This document shows, piece by piece, positions 16,257-23,649 of a DNA stretch of 64,000 bases. The DNA comes from Aldehydirespirator sp028819505 (GTDB lineage: Bacteria > Actinomycetota > Acidimicrobiia > Acidimicrobiales > Aldehydirespiratoraceae). The stretch is from positions 1 to 64,000 of the forward strand of contig OZ242297.1 of assembly GCA_965207755.1 (NCBI GenBank). The letters run 5' to 3'. The number at the start of each line of letters is the position of its first letter. Position 1 is the first letter of the stretch. The position numbers were made by a program, and so were the translations under genes. The notes beneath the pieces are model-generated. The model made no database searches. It saw only the letters and a program-made list of their open reading frames with translations, and was not told where the DNA came from.

Positions 16257-17510
16257 TCACGGATAGGAGACCCCGTCGGGGTACGTTCGGGTGGCGGCAC
16301 CGTCGACGGCGGGCCCTGGGTCTAGGCTGAGCGCTAGATCGACAGCGTCGGCGAAGGCGATCTGTCGGCCCCAGACCATGGATGTCGTGACTTCCTCGTA
16401 GCCCTCTCGCAGCGCCGCATGCTCAGGCGTCGAAGGCTTGAAGACATGGAGCGACGAGAACCCGCCGTCGGGTCGGACGGCGCCGTCGGCCTCGCGGCGC
16501 CATTGCTCGGACATTCCGAGCAGCCGCGGGGAGTCCCGTCCGATGTGCCCCTCGAAGTCGGTCGCCGCGAGAGCGATCGACGCTAGGTCGTACAGGTCTC
16601 GGGCGCGCCGGCGGATGGCCGCGCAGTCGCCGCGCTGCGACAGCGACGTGTGGGCCAGAAGTTTGTCCATCGCTGTGGAGCAGGGCCCCAGCGTCGGGAA
16701 CATGAGTCCAGTCGGTCCAGCTGTCGGCGTGGAGCGGCCTCCGATCTCGGGGAAGGCGGCCCGGGCGTCGCTGTCGCAGACGCGCCCGAGCAGCGAGGTG
16801 ATCGGCTGCCGCTGGCGCATGATCTCAGCGGCGTTGAGGTTTCGCACGCTCACATCCACAGCGACAGATGTTCCGGAGGCGGCTACGACAGCGAAGAAGA
16901 TGTGCTCCGAGCTGTGGCCGCTGATCTGGCAGGATCCGCCGAGGCGGCGCGCAAGGGCCACTGCGAAGGCCCTGAGCGCCGTCTTGATACGCCTGGACTT
17001 GACGCCGACGGCCGGATTGAGGACCAGATCCAGATCCTCGGAGTAGCGGCTCGATAGGTTCCAAGCCGCCGACAGCGAGGTTCCGCCCGCGAAGGCCAGA
17101 GTGCCGACTGGCGGTCCCGGGGCCTGTCTGCGGGGCACCGCGGCGTCGGGGCCGAGCATCGAGGCGGTCTCGGACAAGGCGCACACGATCCAGTAGTCGC
17201 GCTCGACTTGCTCCCTGTTCAGCCCGAACCGCGTCGCAGCGGCTTCCACCAGCGGCTCGAACGATTCGGGCCGCGACGCGAGCCGTCCGTGCTGCGGGGA
17301 GGACTCGCCGAATCGCACCGTGCCGGAAAATGCGGGGCCTCGCCGGACGACGGGAACCTCAGGCATGTCGGCGAGCGCAGACGGTCTGGAGGCTCTGGGG
17401 CGCTGCTGGGCGTGTGAACGGTGCGGGCAGGTCTCTTCGAAGTTGCGGCAGGCGCCGCCTGCTGCTGTGGGTGCCCCGCACAATTCTCGGTCGGCGCCGG
17501 ATGGCCTCAT
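16257..17510 (-). CDS. abiEii: AbiEii/AbiGii-family nucleotidyltransferase toxin
   Basis: A 417-residue protein. The ATG at 17510 overlaps the AbiEi stop (ATGA). The nucleotidyltransferase core is LAFAGGTSLSAAWNLSS at about residue 139 and SEDLDLVLN at about 158, the metal-binding motif of the DUF1814 toxins that block growth by pyrimidine transfer to tRNA acceptor ends. A helical section with RRRARDLYDLASIALAA follows. Unusual is a short N-terminal Cys cluster, CGAPTAAGGACRNFEETCPH (Cys11, Cys21, Cys28, His30), which could bind zinc. The remnant copy at 36.1 kb has the same cluster. Forms an AbiE toxin-antitoxin/abortive infection pair with the upstream gene. Confidence 0.85.
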   Translation of the reverse strand: MRPSGADRELCGAPTAAGGACRNFEETCPHRSHAQQRPRASRPSALADMPEVPVVRRGPAFSGTVRFGESSPQHGRLASRPESFEPLVEAAATRFGLNREQVERDYWIVCALSETASMLGPDAAVPRRQAPGPPVGTLAFAGGTSLSAAWNLSSRYSEDLDLVLNPAVGVKSRRIKTALRAFAVALARRLGGSCQISGHSSEHIFFAVVAASGTSVAVDVSVRNLNAAEIMRQRQPITSLLGRVCDSDARAAFPEIGGRSTPTAGPTGLMFPTLGPCSTAMDKLLAHTSLSQRGDCAAIRRRARDLYDLASIALAATDFEGHIGRDSPRLLGMSEQWRREADGAVRPDGGFSSLHVFKPSTPEHAALREGYEEVTTSMVWGRQIAFADAVDLALSLDPGPAVDGAATRTYPDGVSYP

Positions 17511-18181
17511 GCTTCCGGAAGCCTGTCGGGGAGATCCCGGTCCAGTCGTGCCATGACCGCCTCGAACCGGTCCGGCGAGTCCGGCGGCACTGTCCAGTGG
17601 CGGCGGGCACGCTCGGTCTCCGCCGCCCACAACAGCGCGTCCTTGCGGATGAGGGCGCTCGTGCCTCCGCGGAGACAGGCGACCTCTCTCAGCCAGAACA
17701 GCGCCTCGTCCCAGTCGGCGCGGTCACACAACGGGAACGCGCGCGCCGCTTCCAGCAGCGTCACCTCGTGCCATGTGAGCCTGTTCCGCCGAAGGTTGCT
17801 TCGCGCGACGATCTCGGGCGGACGGGCCAGAAAGCCGGGTGGCCGGAGGCCTCGACGGGTCAGCGCGAAGCTCATCCGCACCGGAATCTGGGTGGTCCAG
17901 CCGACAGCCTCCAGCGCCGAGTAGCCGGCCAGGCCGGATCCGGTTGGCAGATATGCCTGGGCCATCCGCGCCTCGGAGAGCGACGGGCGGCGATACGCGT
18001 GGTGCGCGGGGGGCGGCTCGCGGTAGTAGAGGCCGCGGGCGATTCTCCCGACGACGGGACGCTCTGCGGCCACCAGACGCGACAGCAGCGACCGCGCCGC
18101 TGCTGGTGCGCCCGGCACGGCATCTACACGGAAGATCGTCCACGGCGGCAAGGCCGTGATCCAATCTCTCGCATCCCCCAT
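17507..18181 (-). CDS. abiEi: AbiEi-type antitoxin
   Basis: A 224-residue protein upstream of and coupled to the AbiEii toxin. It shows the AbiEi layout: an N-terminal winged-helix part (PPWTIFRVDAVPGAPAAARS), a middle section GLAGYSALEAVGWTTQIPVR (the conserved Ser-Ala-Leu region), and a C-terminal helical toxin-antagonising part ending FEAVMARLDRDLPDRLPEA. AbiEi proteins repress their own promoter; the probable promoter lies in the 93-nt repeat at 18269-18361. Identity rests on gene pairing and pattern rather than one diagnostic motif. Confidence 0.75.
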   Translation of the reverse strand: MGDARDWITALPPWTIFRVDAVPGAPAAARSLLSRLVAAERPVVGRIARGLYYREPPPAHHAYRRPSLSEARMAQAYLPTGSGLAGYSALEAVGWTTQIPVRMSFALTRRGLRPPGFLARPPEIVARSNLRRNRLTWHEVTLLEAARAFPLCDRADWDEALFWLREVACLRGGTSALIRKDALLWAAETERARRHWTVPPDSPDRFEAVMARLDRDLPDRLPEA

Positions 18182-18268
18182 CCCCAGACTCTAGACATTC
18201 GCGGAAAACATCACAAACCGCGCGACCGAAAGACCGTCACCCCCCACACGGGGACGCACATCACGACC

Positions 18269-18361
18269 GCACGGCCCGGCGGCTGCGGGAACCTTAGCGT
18301 ATCATTGATGATGTTCCACTACAGTCCATCCGTCCATGCACGGACAGGACGCGAGGCAGGG
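18269..18361 (-). promoter_or_regulatory. 93-nt dispersed repeat, copy A, upstream of AbiEi
   Basis: Matches 28829-28921 at all but 4 of 93 positions, in the same orientation and exactly 10,560 nt apart. Each copy lies upstream of a reverse-strand gene (88 nt before AbiEi here, 77 nt before the coiled-coil gene at 28752). Read on the reverse strand it offers TGGACT-N18-TGATAC as a plausible promoter and a near-palindrome GTCCATGCACGGAC. Most likely a duplicated promoter/operator region. Confidence 0.6.
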
Positions 18362-18556
18362 TTTCGGTGTCGTCAGTGTCTGCGCCGGGGGGACCGTGCC
18401 GCGTAGGTGCCCGCCGCCGGCGGGGGCGGGATCGGGCGGCGCACCGGCGGGGATAGGAGGGCGAACGGGACCACTCTGGATGGGCACGCGACTTCGACGC
18501 ACGGTCGAACGACCCGTTCGACTTGTTGGGCACCGAGGTTGACGCCCATCAGCCTG
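18362..18556. other. intergenic, no gene seen
   Basis: Between the repeat and the HerA stop. GC-rich, no ribosome site and no family-like frame. It may hold the 3' end of the HerA transcript. Confidence 0.4.
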
Positions 18557-20671
18557 TCACTCAGCGACGTCGAGGCCCTTGCGCGGCTGGAGCTTGATCT
18601 TGCTCTCCGGTACGAGGTAGTAGCTCCCTACCTTGCCGTTGCGTTGGCCCTGAATCTGCCGAACGCTCTCCACGATCCCGCTCCCCTGCAGCGCCTGCTT
18701 CAGGTGGTTGTCTTGAACGAATGTCCCATCTCCCGAGGTGAACCGGGTGCGATCTGCTTCGGATAGCTTTTCCGCGACCTGGGCGGCCAGACGAGGTCCA
18801 TAGCAGGCCACCATGCCGTCAAGATCGGGATCATCGCTCGGAAGAGAGTAGAACTCCACACCCTGCTTCCGCTCCGATGCCGTAATGGTGTCAATGAGTG
18901 CTTGTACCAGCTGGGTCTCTGCGCTTCGTGCTTCGTTCTCGACCTTGCTGGCTTTGACATCGACAGCCTCTGAGACTTCATCGGAAGTCGGGAGGTCCGT
19001 GCCTACGTCGCCAAAGTCGAGGATCCGGGCTGGCAGCACGAAGGGCTGGTCGGGAGCGGACCAGAAGAAGCAGTTGCCCTTGATGGGCTCGTTGAGAACG
19101 CTGGCGAGGATGTCGTCGGAGAAGTGGGCGTTGTGTCTCTGGAGCGTCTTGAGGTCGTCGGCGGAGAGGAGGTGGAAGGTGAAGAAGTTGTCACCTTGGC
19201 TGAGGAGTTCGGGTGCCATCGAGCCTGGCTGCTGGGTGACCATGATCGCACCGAGGCCGTACTTGCGCCCCTCCTTGGCCCACTGAACGAACGGGCTCTC
19301 CTCGCTGGTCCGCCGTCCGAGCACGCTCTGGGCCTCCTCCAGCACGGCGATTGTAGGGACCATCCCCATGCCTCCAGCGACCGCTGTGAAGCTCTGTTGG
19401 TTGTGATCAAACACGGACTTCAAGAGCAGCCCCGCGATCTGAAGTCCGACGGCTCCCGACAGCAACGACAGGTCCACAACCACGATCATCCCCTCGTGGA
19501 GTAGTCGGAGCACTTCGGTCTGCAGTGAGCCGTCCGGGTCGTGCAACCGGTCCACGATCGTGACCAAGTTGCTGCGCATGGCTCGGGCCTCCACGGCCTC
19601 GGCTTCCTTGAACCCAGCGATCTTCTGAATCTGCTTCTCGTCAGCGTTGTGCCGTTCCTTGGTCGCCAGATCGACGAGTTCGCTCCACTGGCCGGACTTG
19701 AGGCCCCTCAGCTTGGAGACGTTCTGCTGGTTCTGCTTCTCGGCCGCGATGCACAGCGACACCACATCTGACGGGCGGAGTTTGCGGACGTCCAGTTTCA
19801 CGCCGCCCGCCTTCCAAGAGCCGTAGCGGCGGTTGGGTTCGATCCGATCGGTGAACACCACGATCTTGTCCTTGAGGTGCGGCACGTTGCACAAGCCCGG
19901 TCGTCCGTCCTCGTCGGGCCAGAAGTACTCGCCTTCAGGATCAAGCACCAGCATCCCCACAGGGCGGCCGCTGCGGTCCGTGGGCCCTTCGCCGGTGTAG
20001 AGCTGCGAGATCAGGAGCTTCAGGAGGTTCGATTTGCCGTACCCGGCCCGGGCGAACACGAAGGACCTCCGCGAAATGAGGCTCTTCACGTCGAACTTGA
20101 CCGGGAACGCCTGTTCCTGGGGGGCGAGGAAGCTCTCGCCTGCGGGCTTGCCGCCGTTGAAGATCATCTCGCCGAGGCTGAAGAACCCGATCGTCTGGGC
20201 CGTGTCGGTCTGAGCCCCCAGGTTGCAGAGATACTCCAGTATCGCCGGCCCGGGCAGCGCGACCCTCGCGCCGAGGTGGGGGAGTTTGCGCGACGTCGGC
20301 ACGAAACGCAGGCTGGGCTCGCCTCCGTCGCGGTCCACGCGCAGGCCGCCGAGCAGGCGTACCTTTACGTTGTAGCGGAGCCGGCCCTCCTTGAGCTGGG
20401 CGGGCACCTCGCGCTGGGAGCGCTGCATCTCCGCGAGGTACTCCTCGCCTTCGAAGCCGGCCAGCACGCCGACGGGGACGAATCGGGTGATGCGTCCCAG
20501 CGCCGACTCGTCGGGCGTTCCGAGTTCCACCAGCAGGAACTGCCCTATGCGGGGAGCGAGATCCTCATTCGACTGGTATGGCGACACGATCTCGGCATTG
20601 AATTCGAGGTCTGCCTCCGTGAATCCCTTGAACATGCCGATCAGGCGGTCGGACTCGAAGAGCACGGTCAT
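18557..20671 (-). CDS. herA: HerA-like FtsK/HerA ATPase translocase
   Basis: A 704-residue HerA-family protein. An N-terminal HAS-barrel-like region (GQFLLVELGTPDESALGRIT) is followed by Walker A FARAGYGKSNLLK (about 207-219) and Walker B TIAVLEEAQS (about 440-449). KYGLGAIMVTQQPGSMAPEL is the sensor/arginine-finger region. HerA forms a hexameric DNA pump that feeds DNA to a NurA nuclease. Its ATG overlaps the NurA stop (ATGA), so it is the third gene of a DUF4338-NurA-HerA operon. Pairing with NurA is ancestral in archaea; pairing with a DruA-like gene suggests recruitment into phage defence. Confidence 0.85.
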   Translation of the reverse strand: MTVLFESDRLIGMFKGFTEADLEFNAEIVSPYQSNEDLAPRIGQFLLVELGTPDESALGRITRFVPVGVLAGFEGEEYLAEMQRSQREVPAQLKEGRLRYNVKVRLLGGLRVDRDGGEPSLRFVPTSRKLPHLGARVALPGPAILEYLCNLGAQTDTAQTIGFFSLGEMIFNGGKPAGESFLAPQEQAFPVKFDVKSLISRRSFVFARAGYGKSNLLKLLISQLYTGEGPTDRSGRPVGMLVLDPEGEYFWPDEDGRPGLCNVPHLKDKIVVFTDRIEPNRRYGSWKAGGVKLDVRKLRPSDVVSLCIAAEKQNQQNVSKLRGLKSGQWSELVDLATKERHNADEKQIQKIAGFKEAEAVEARAMRSNLVTIVDRLHDPDGSLQTEVLRLLHEGMIVVVDLSLLSGAVGLQIAGLLLKSVFDHNQQSFTAVAGGMGMVPTIAVLEEAQSVLGRRTSEESPFVQWAKEGRKYGLGAIMVTQQPGSMAPELLSQGDNFFTFHLLSADDLKTLQRHNAHFSDDILASVLNEPIKGNCFFWSAPDQPFVLPARILDFGDVGTDLPTSDEVSEAVDVKASKVENEARSAETQLVQALIDTITASERKQGVEFYSLPSDDPDLDGMVACYGPRLAAQVAEKLSEADRTRFTSGDGTFVQDNHLKQALQGSGIVESVRQIQGQRNGKVGSYYLVPESKIKLQPRKGLDVAE

Positions 20672-21813
20672 CTTCTGGCTCCCCCCTTGATCAGGCCTCT
20701 GCCGAGATGCACATGCCGCAAGAGCCGCTCCTGTAGCTGTTCTTCTGTCTGGTGCTGCAACATATCTGTCATCAAGTCCCCCAGAACGACCATTTCGAGT
20801 CCTGTGAGCACTGCGTGATCGTGGGCTCGCTGGAGGGAGCTGGGATAGCCGTGCACGGGGAAGGTGTCTAGGGCGTCATTGGCGAGGTACTCGAGAATCT
20901 CCTGCCTCCTGTCCGTCGGCAGCCACACGGGCACGTCCACCGGCAGGATGGGCGAGTCAGGCGACGCCCCGAGCTTCACCAGATGAAGGCGGCCGAAGCT
21001 CTGGTAGAGCTTCCTGCCCTTCTCGGGGCGATCTGAGATCGTGTCGAGCCAGGTGCGGTCGAAGTTGTAGCACTTGGCCTCAAGATCCTTGGGCACCTCG
21101 GCATAGCACGGGTAGGGCCTGTCGAACGTGCCTTCCAGCTTCATCGCCAGGCTCAACTTGCTGAGCACCGCTGAGGTCTTGGCCACCCCCAGCAGGAACA
21201 CGCGCCGCTGTCCCGACGATCCCTGACCCTCGAACGCGGACCGGAAGGCCCGGTCCAGCTTGGGGAACGTCTGGCGCTTCATCGTCTTGGTCCGCAGCAG
21301 TCCGTCCCTCAGCAGCAGAACATCCATCGGCCAGTCCTTGGATGCGAGCCCCAAGAGCACAGCCCATTCAAGAACGTCCCGGAACGCCCGCACGCGGCCA
21401 CGGTTGTCGGACGCGCGCTGCGTCTCGAGGCTCTTCTTGCTGCCCAGCAGATACGACAGTTCATCGAACCCGATTCCAAGGCGTGCCAGAAAATTCTGCA
21501 TCGCAGGAAGGCGCTCGCTGATCTCGCGGAACACCGAATCGTCCTCGGAGACTGCGATGACCTCTTGGACCAACTCCTGGCCCTCACTGTCCACAACCCG
21601 GATGATCTCCAAATTGAGCGGCTCGAAGGTGAGCCGGTTCTCGCCGCCGTCGGTCGCCATCGGGGCAATGGCCCTGCAAGGGCGATGCCCCAACCGCCTG
21701 ACCACGAGGCGTCTGACCTCGGCGCGCAGCTCAGCAACCTGCGGGATCTCCTTTCTGACGGCCTCCGCCATCTTCTTCCGCAGCAAGTCGTAGTCCATCC
21801 TCGCGAGCGCCAT
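20668..21813 (-). CDS. NurA-like nuclease
   Basis: A 381-residue protein; the ATG at 21813 has GGGAGG 6-7 nt upstream and is preferred over the longer reading from 21864. It has the NurA pattern: an N-terminal helix, an acidic strand FEPLNLEIIRVVDSEGQEL, then MDVLLLRDGLLRTKTM (the conserved Asp-Gly catalytic strand). GVAKTSAVLSKLSLAMK follows, and a C-terminal DHAVLTGLEMVVLGDLMTDM. It starts 16 nt after the DUF4338 gene and overlaps HerA by 4 nt. NurA is a Mn-dependent 5'-3' exonuclease/endonuclease stimulated by HerA. Assignment is by motif order and HerA pairing. Confidence 0.7.
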   Translation of the reverse strand: MALARMDYDLLRKKMAEAVRKEIPQVAELRAEVRRLVVRRLGHRPCRAIAPMATDGGENRLTFEPLNLEIIRVVDSEGQELVQEVIAVSEDDSVFREISERLPAMQNFLARLGIGFDELSYLLGSKKSLETQRASDNRGRVRAFRDVLEWAVLLGLASKDWPMDVLLLRDGLLRTKTMKRQTFPKLDRAFRSAFEGQGSSGQRRVFLLGVAKTSAVLSKLSLAMKLEGTFDRPYPCYAEVPKDLEAKCYNFDRTWLDTISDRPEKGRKLYQSFGRLHLVKLGASPDSPILPVDVPVWLPTDRRQEILEYLANDALDTFPVHGYPSSLQRAHDHAVLTGLEMVVLGDLMTDMLQHQTEEQLQERLLRHVHLGRGLIKGGARR

Positions 21814-21829
21814 GGGTGTCCTCCCTGCC

Positions 21830-22966
21830 TCAGCTCCCGGCCCGGACTTGGCGTTGAACGTCAAGGCGCGTGATGTCCTTGTAGCGGGAGTCGCGCTGAG
21901 CCCTGGGCAGGAGCCATCTCTCGCGAAAGAACCCCATCAGATCCTCGGTGGGGCGATCATGGTAGTTGGGCGCGTCGATGTCGCCGTGAAGGAACTCTCG
22001 CCAATCCTCGCACAGGGGCGCAGCGAACGATTCGCGCCTGATTCCATGCTGGAGCGCGGTCGCAGGCAGGTTGAGCTCGCGGAGGCAGGCTCGGATGACT
22101 CGGAACTTCCAACTGGGGCCCCCTCCGAACTTGTAGGTCGCGAACACTTCCGGACGCTCCTGTCTCATGAAGTCGGCCATCGCCTCGAATTGGCCGTTGC
22201 CGAGATGGAAGTGCCCCCATCCCAGCGTCATGCCCAGGCTCTGCCAGATCGGCCGGCCGTCCCGCTTCAGCCGATTGAGCATGGACGACCTCCCGAGCGC
22301 GGCCGTCGTGGTCAGCAGCACCAGATGGGGCTCGCGCACCAACCCCAGGATGCCCGAACGACGACCGCGGTAGCGGGCAACGAAGTGTTCCCTGACCTCA
22401 TTGGACGTGGCCAGCATCGCGATCAGCTTGCCTCCAAGCAGATAGCTGTAGGGGGGCACAGCTCCCAACACGTACGCGTCCATCGCGTGCCACAGACGCC
22501 GACGCTTGGCCTGATCGTCCCACCCGATCCAGGCGTCCCTCACATTCAGGCAGTAGACCGGATCGGCCAGCGCGAAGACCCCGATCAACTTGTCGTTCGC
22601 CGCGTCGAGCACCAGGAACCGCATCCGTCGCCCGTACCCCTGCGACACCGGGATGCTCCACAGCAGACACGCGTATCTGAATATGTCTGCCTGCCGAGGC
22701 GTGGTCACCGGCTCGATCCGAGGCCTCACCGCCGTTGGGCAGACTTCGTCGCCCGCGGCGAACACCGAGAGCGCACGTCGCTCCAACCTCTTGAGCAACT
22801 CGCTCCTGTCCTTCACGAACGCCCTGCGCTGATCCAGGTACATGGCGCGTATAGACTCCTTGTCGGGGTAGCAGGGCGGCGTCACATGATCCCCGCAGAC
22901 AACGAACCCCGAATCCTCAAGGCTCCCGATCAGGCGTTCGCGCAGTTCAGCCCGTCGGGCATCCAT
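21830..22966 (-). CDS. DUF4338 protein, DruA-like (Druantia family)
   Basis: A 378-residue protein from an ATG at 22966 with GAGG 9 nt upstream (a GTG at 22981 is also possible). RMRFLVLDAANDKLIGVFAL, DAWIGWDDQAKRRRLWHAMD and YSYLLGGKLIAMLATSNEVR match the DUF4338 domain. WGHFHLGNGQFEAMADF and FGGGPSWKFRVIRACLREL match its longer C-terminal version. DruA, the best known member, is an essential subunit of Druantia type I defence. Here it heads an operon with NurA and HerA instead of the DruB-E genes, so its partner set is new to me. Confidence 0.75.
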   Translation of the reverse strand: MDARRAELRERLIGSLEDSGFVVCGDHVTPPCYPDKESIRAMYLDQRRAFVKDRSELLKRLERRALSVFAAGDEVCPTAVRPRIEPVTTPRQADIFRYACLLWSIPVSQGYGRRMRFLVLDAANDKLIGVFALADPVYCLNVRDAWIGWDDQAKRRRLWHAMDAYVLGAVPPYSYLLGGKLIAMLATSNEVREHFVARYRGRRSGILGLVREPHLVLLTTTAALGRSSMLNRLKRDGRPIWQSLGMTLGWGHFHLGNGQFEAMADFMRQERPEVFATYKFGGGPSWKFRVIRACLRELNLPATALQHGIRRESFAAPLCEDWREFLHGDIDAPNYHDRPTEDLMGFFRERWLLPRAQRDSRYKDITRLDVQRQVRAGS

Positions 22967-22981
22967 GTCGTCCGGCCTCAC

Positions 22982-23290
22982 CTAGCGCATGGCCTACGCG
23001 ACGGCCAGACGCAGCCTGCGGTCGTTCTGAGGGCCTCGCGGGTGGTGACGATCGGGCCTGATCGATCCCGAGCGTCCAGCCACACGGTCAGCGTGCGCTC
23101 ATGCGTTGAGTGGGGCGGCAGTTTTCTTCAGCGCCGTGTTGCGATGACTTGTCCATCGCCTGTAATGGTACTGCGGGGATCTGGTGTGCCGCTCGGTGTC
23201 GCTCATGACATCCGTGTGATCGAATCTCCTGCTTCGCACGCATGCTCCCCATTTGCGAACAACGAGGGGGCGGTGGTGGTCGACAACTGG
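22982..23290. other. upstream region of the DUF4338 operon, no gene
   Basis: No supported gene. It must hold the promoter for the reverse-strand DUF4338-NurA-HerA operon. No clear -10/-35 pair stands out. It is bounded on the right by an ISL3-type terminus. Confidence 0.35.
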
Positions 23291-23416
23291 AGCTTTCGCG
23301 GATTCCTGGGGAGGGGGTGGTTGAGGGTCCCTGAGTAGGGGTCGAGGCCCTGCTGGGATCGGTGTCGTCAGTCCAACCGATCCAGGAGGGCCTCGATGGC
23401 CAGCGATGTTGTGCCG
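23291..23416 (+). mobile_element. ISL3-type terminal fragment, copy 1
   Basis: Begins AGCTTTCGCGGATTCCTGGG, then GGTGGTTGAGGGTCCCTGAG and GGGGTCGAGGCCCTGCTGGG. It continues through an imperfect hairpin into the first codons of a transposase (MASDVV...), where it is cut. The same terminus recurs at 41755, 44956, 54576 (reverse) and 61936 (reverse). The outer end faces the DUF4338 operon, which is transcribed away from it. Confidence 0.65.
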
Positions 23417-23585
23417 AGTTGTCCGGGGCGGGCCGTGGCGACCCGCGCCCGCGAACCGTCTCGGTGACGGCCCGCGGTCGGGAGGGGTGGCCCAGCGGCG
23501 GGGGTTCGGGCCCCGGTCGGGGTGCCGGGCGAGTGCGTCCCGGCGGCGTCGACGGCGCTCAGTCGATGGCGGTCGCTGCTGGCAG
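23417..23585. repeat. copy of the 3' flank of the coiled-coil gene
   Basis: Closely similar, with small indels, to about 28143-28322. It ends with the last codons and stop of a reverse-strand gene (reading ATAID-stop) that matches the end of the coiled-coil membrane gene at 28300 (AIAID-stop). The rest of that gene is absent here. A shorter piece of the same flank occurs at about 52690-52726. Confidence 0.6.
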
Positions 23586-23649
23586 AGACGACATCCCTTG
23601 TGCCGCATTCTTTCCTAACTCCGGTCTGAGGGGCCGCGCCGCAGATGGA

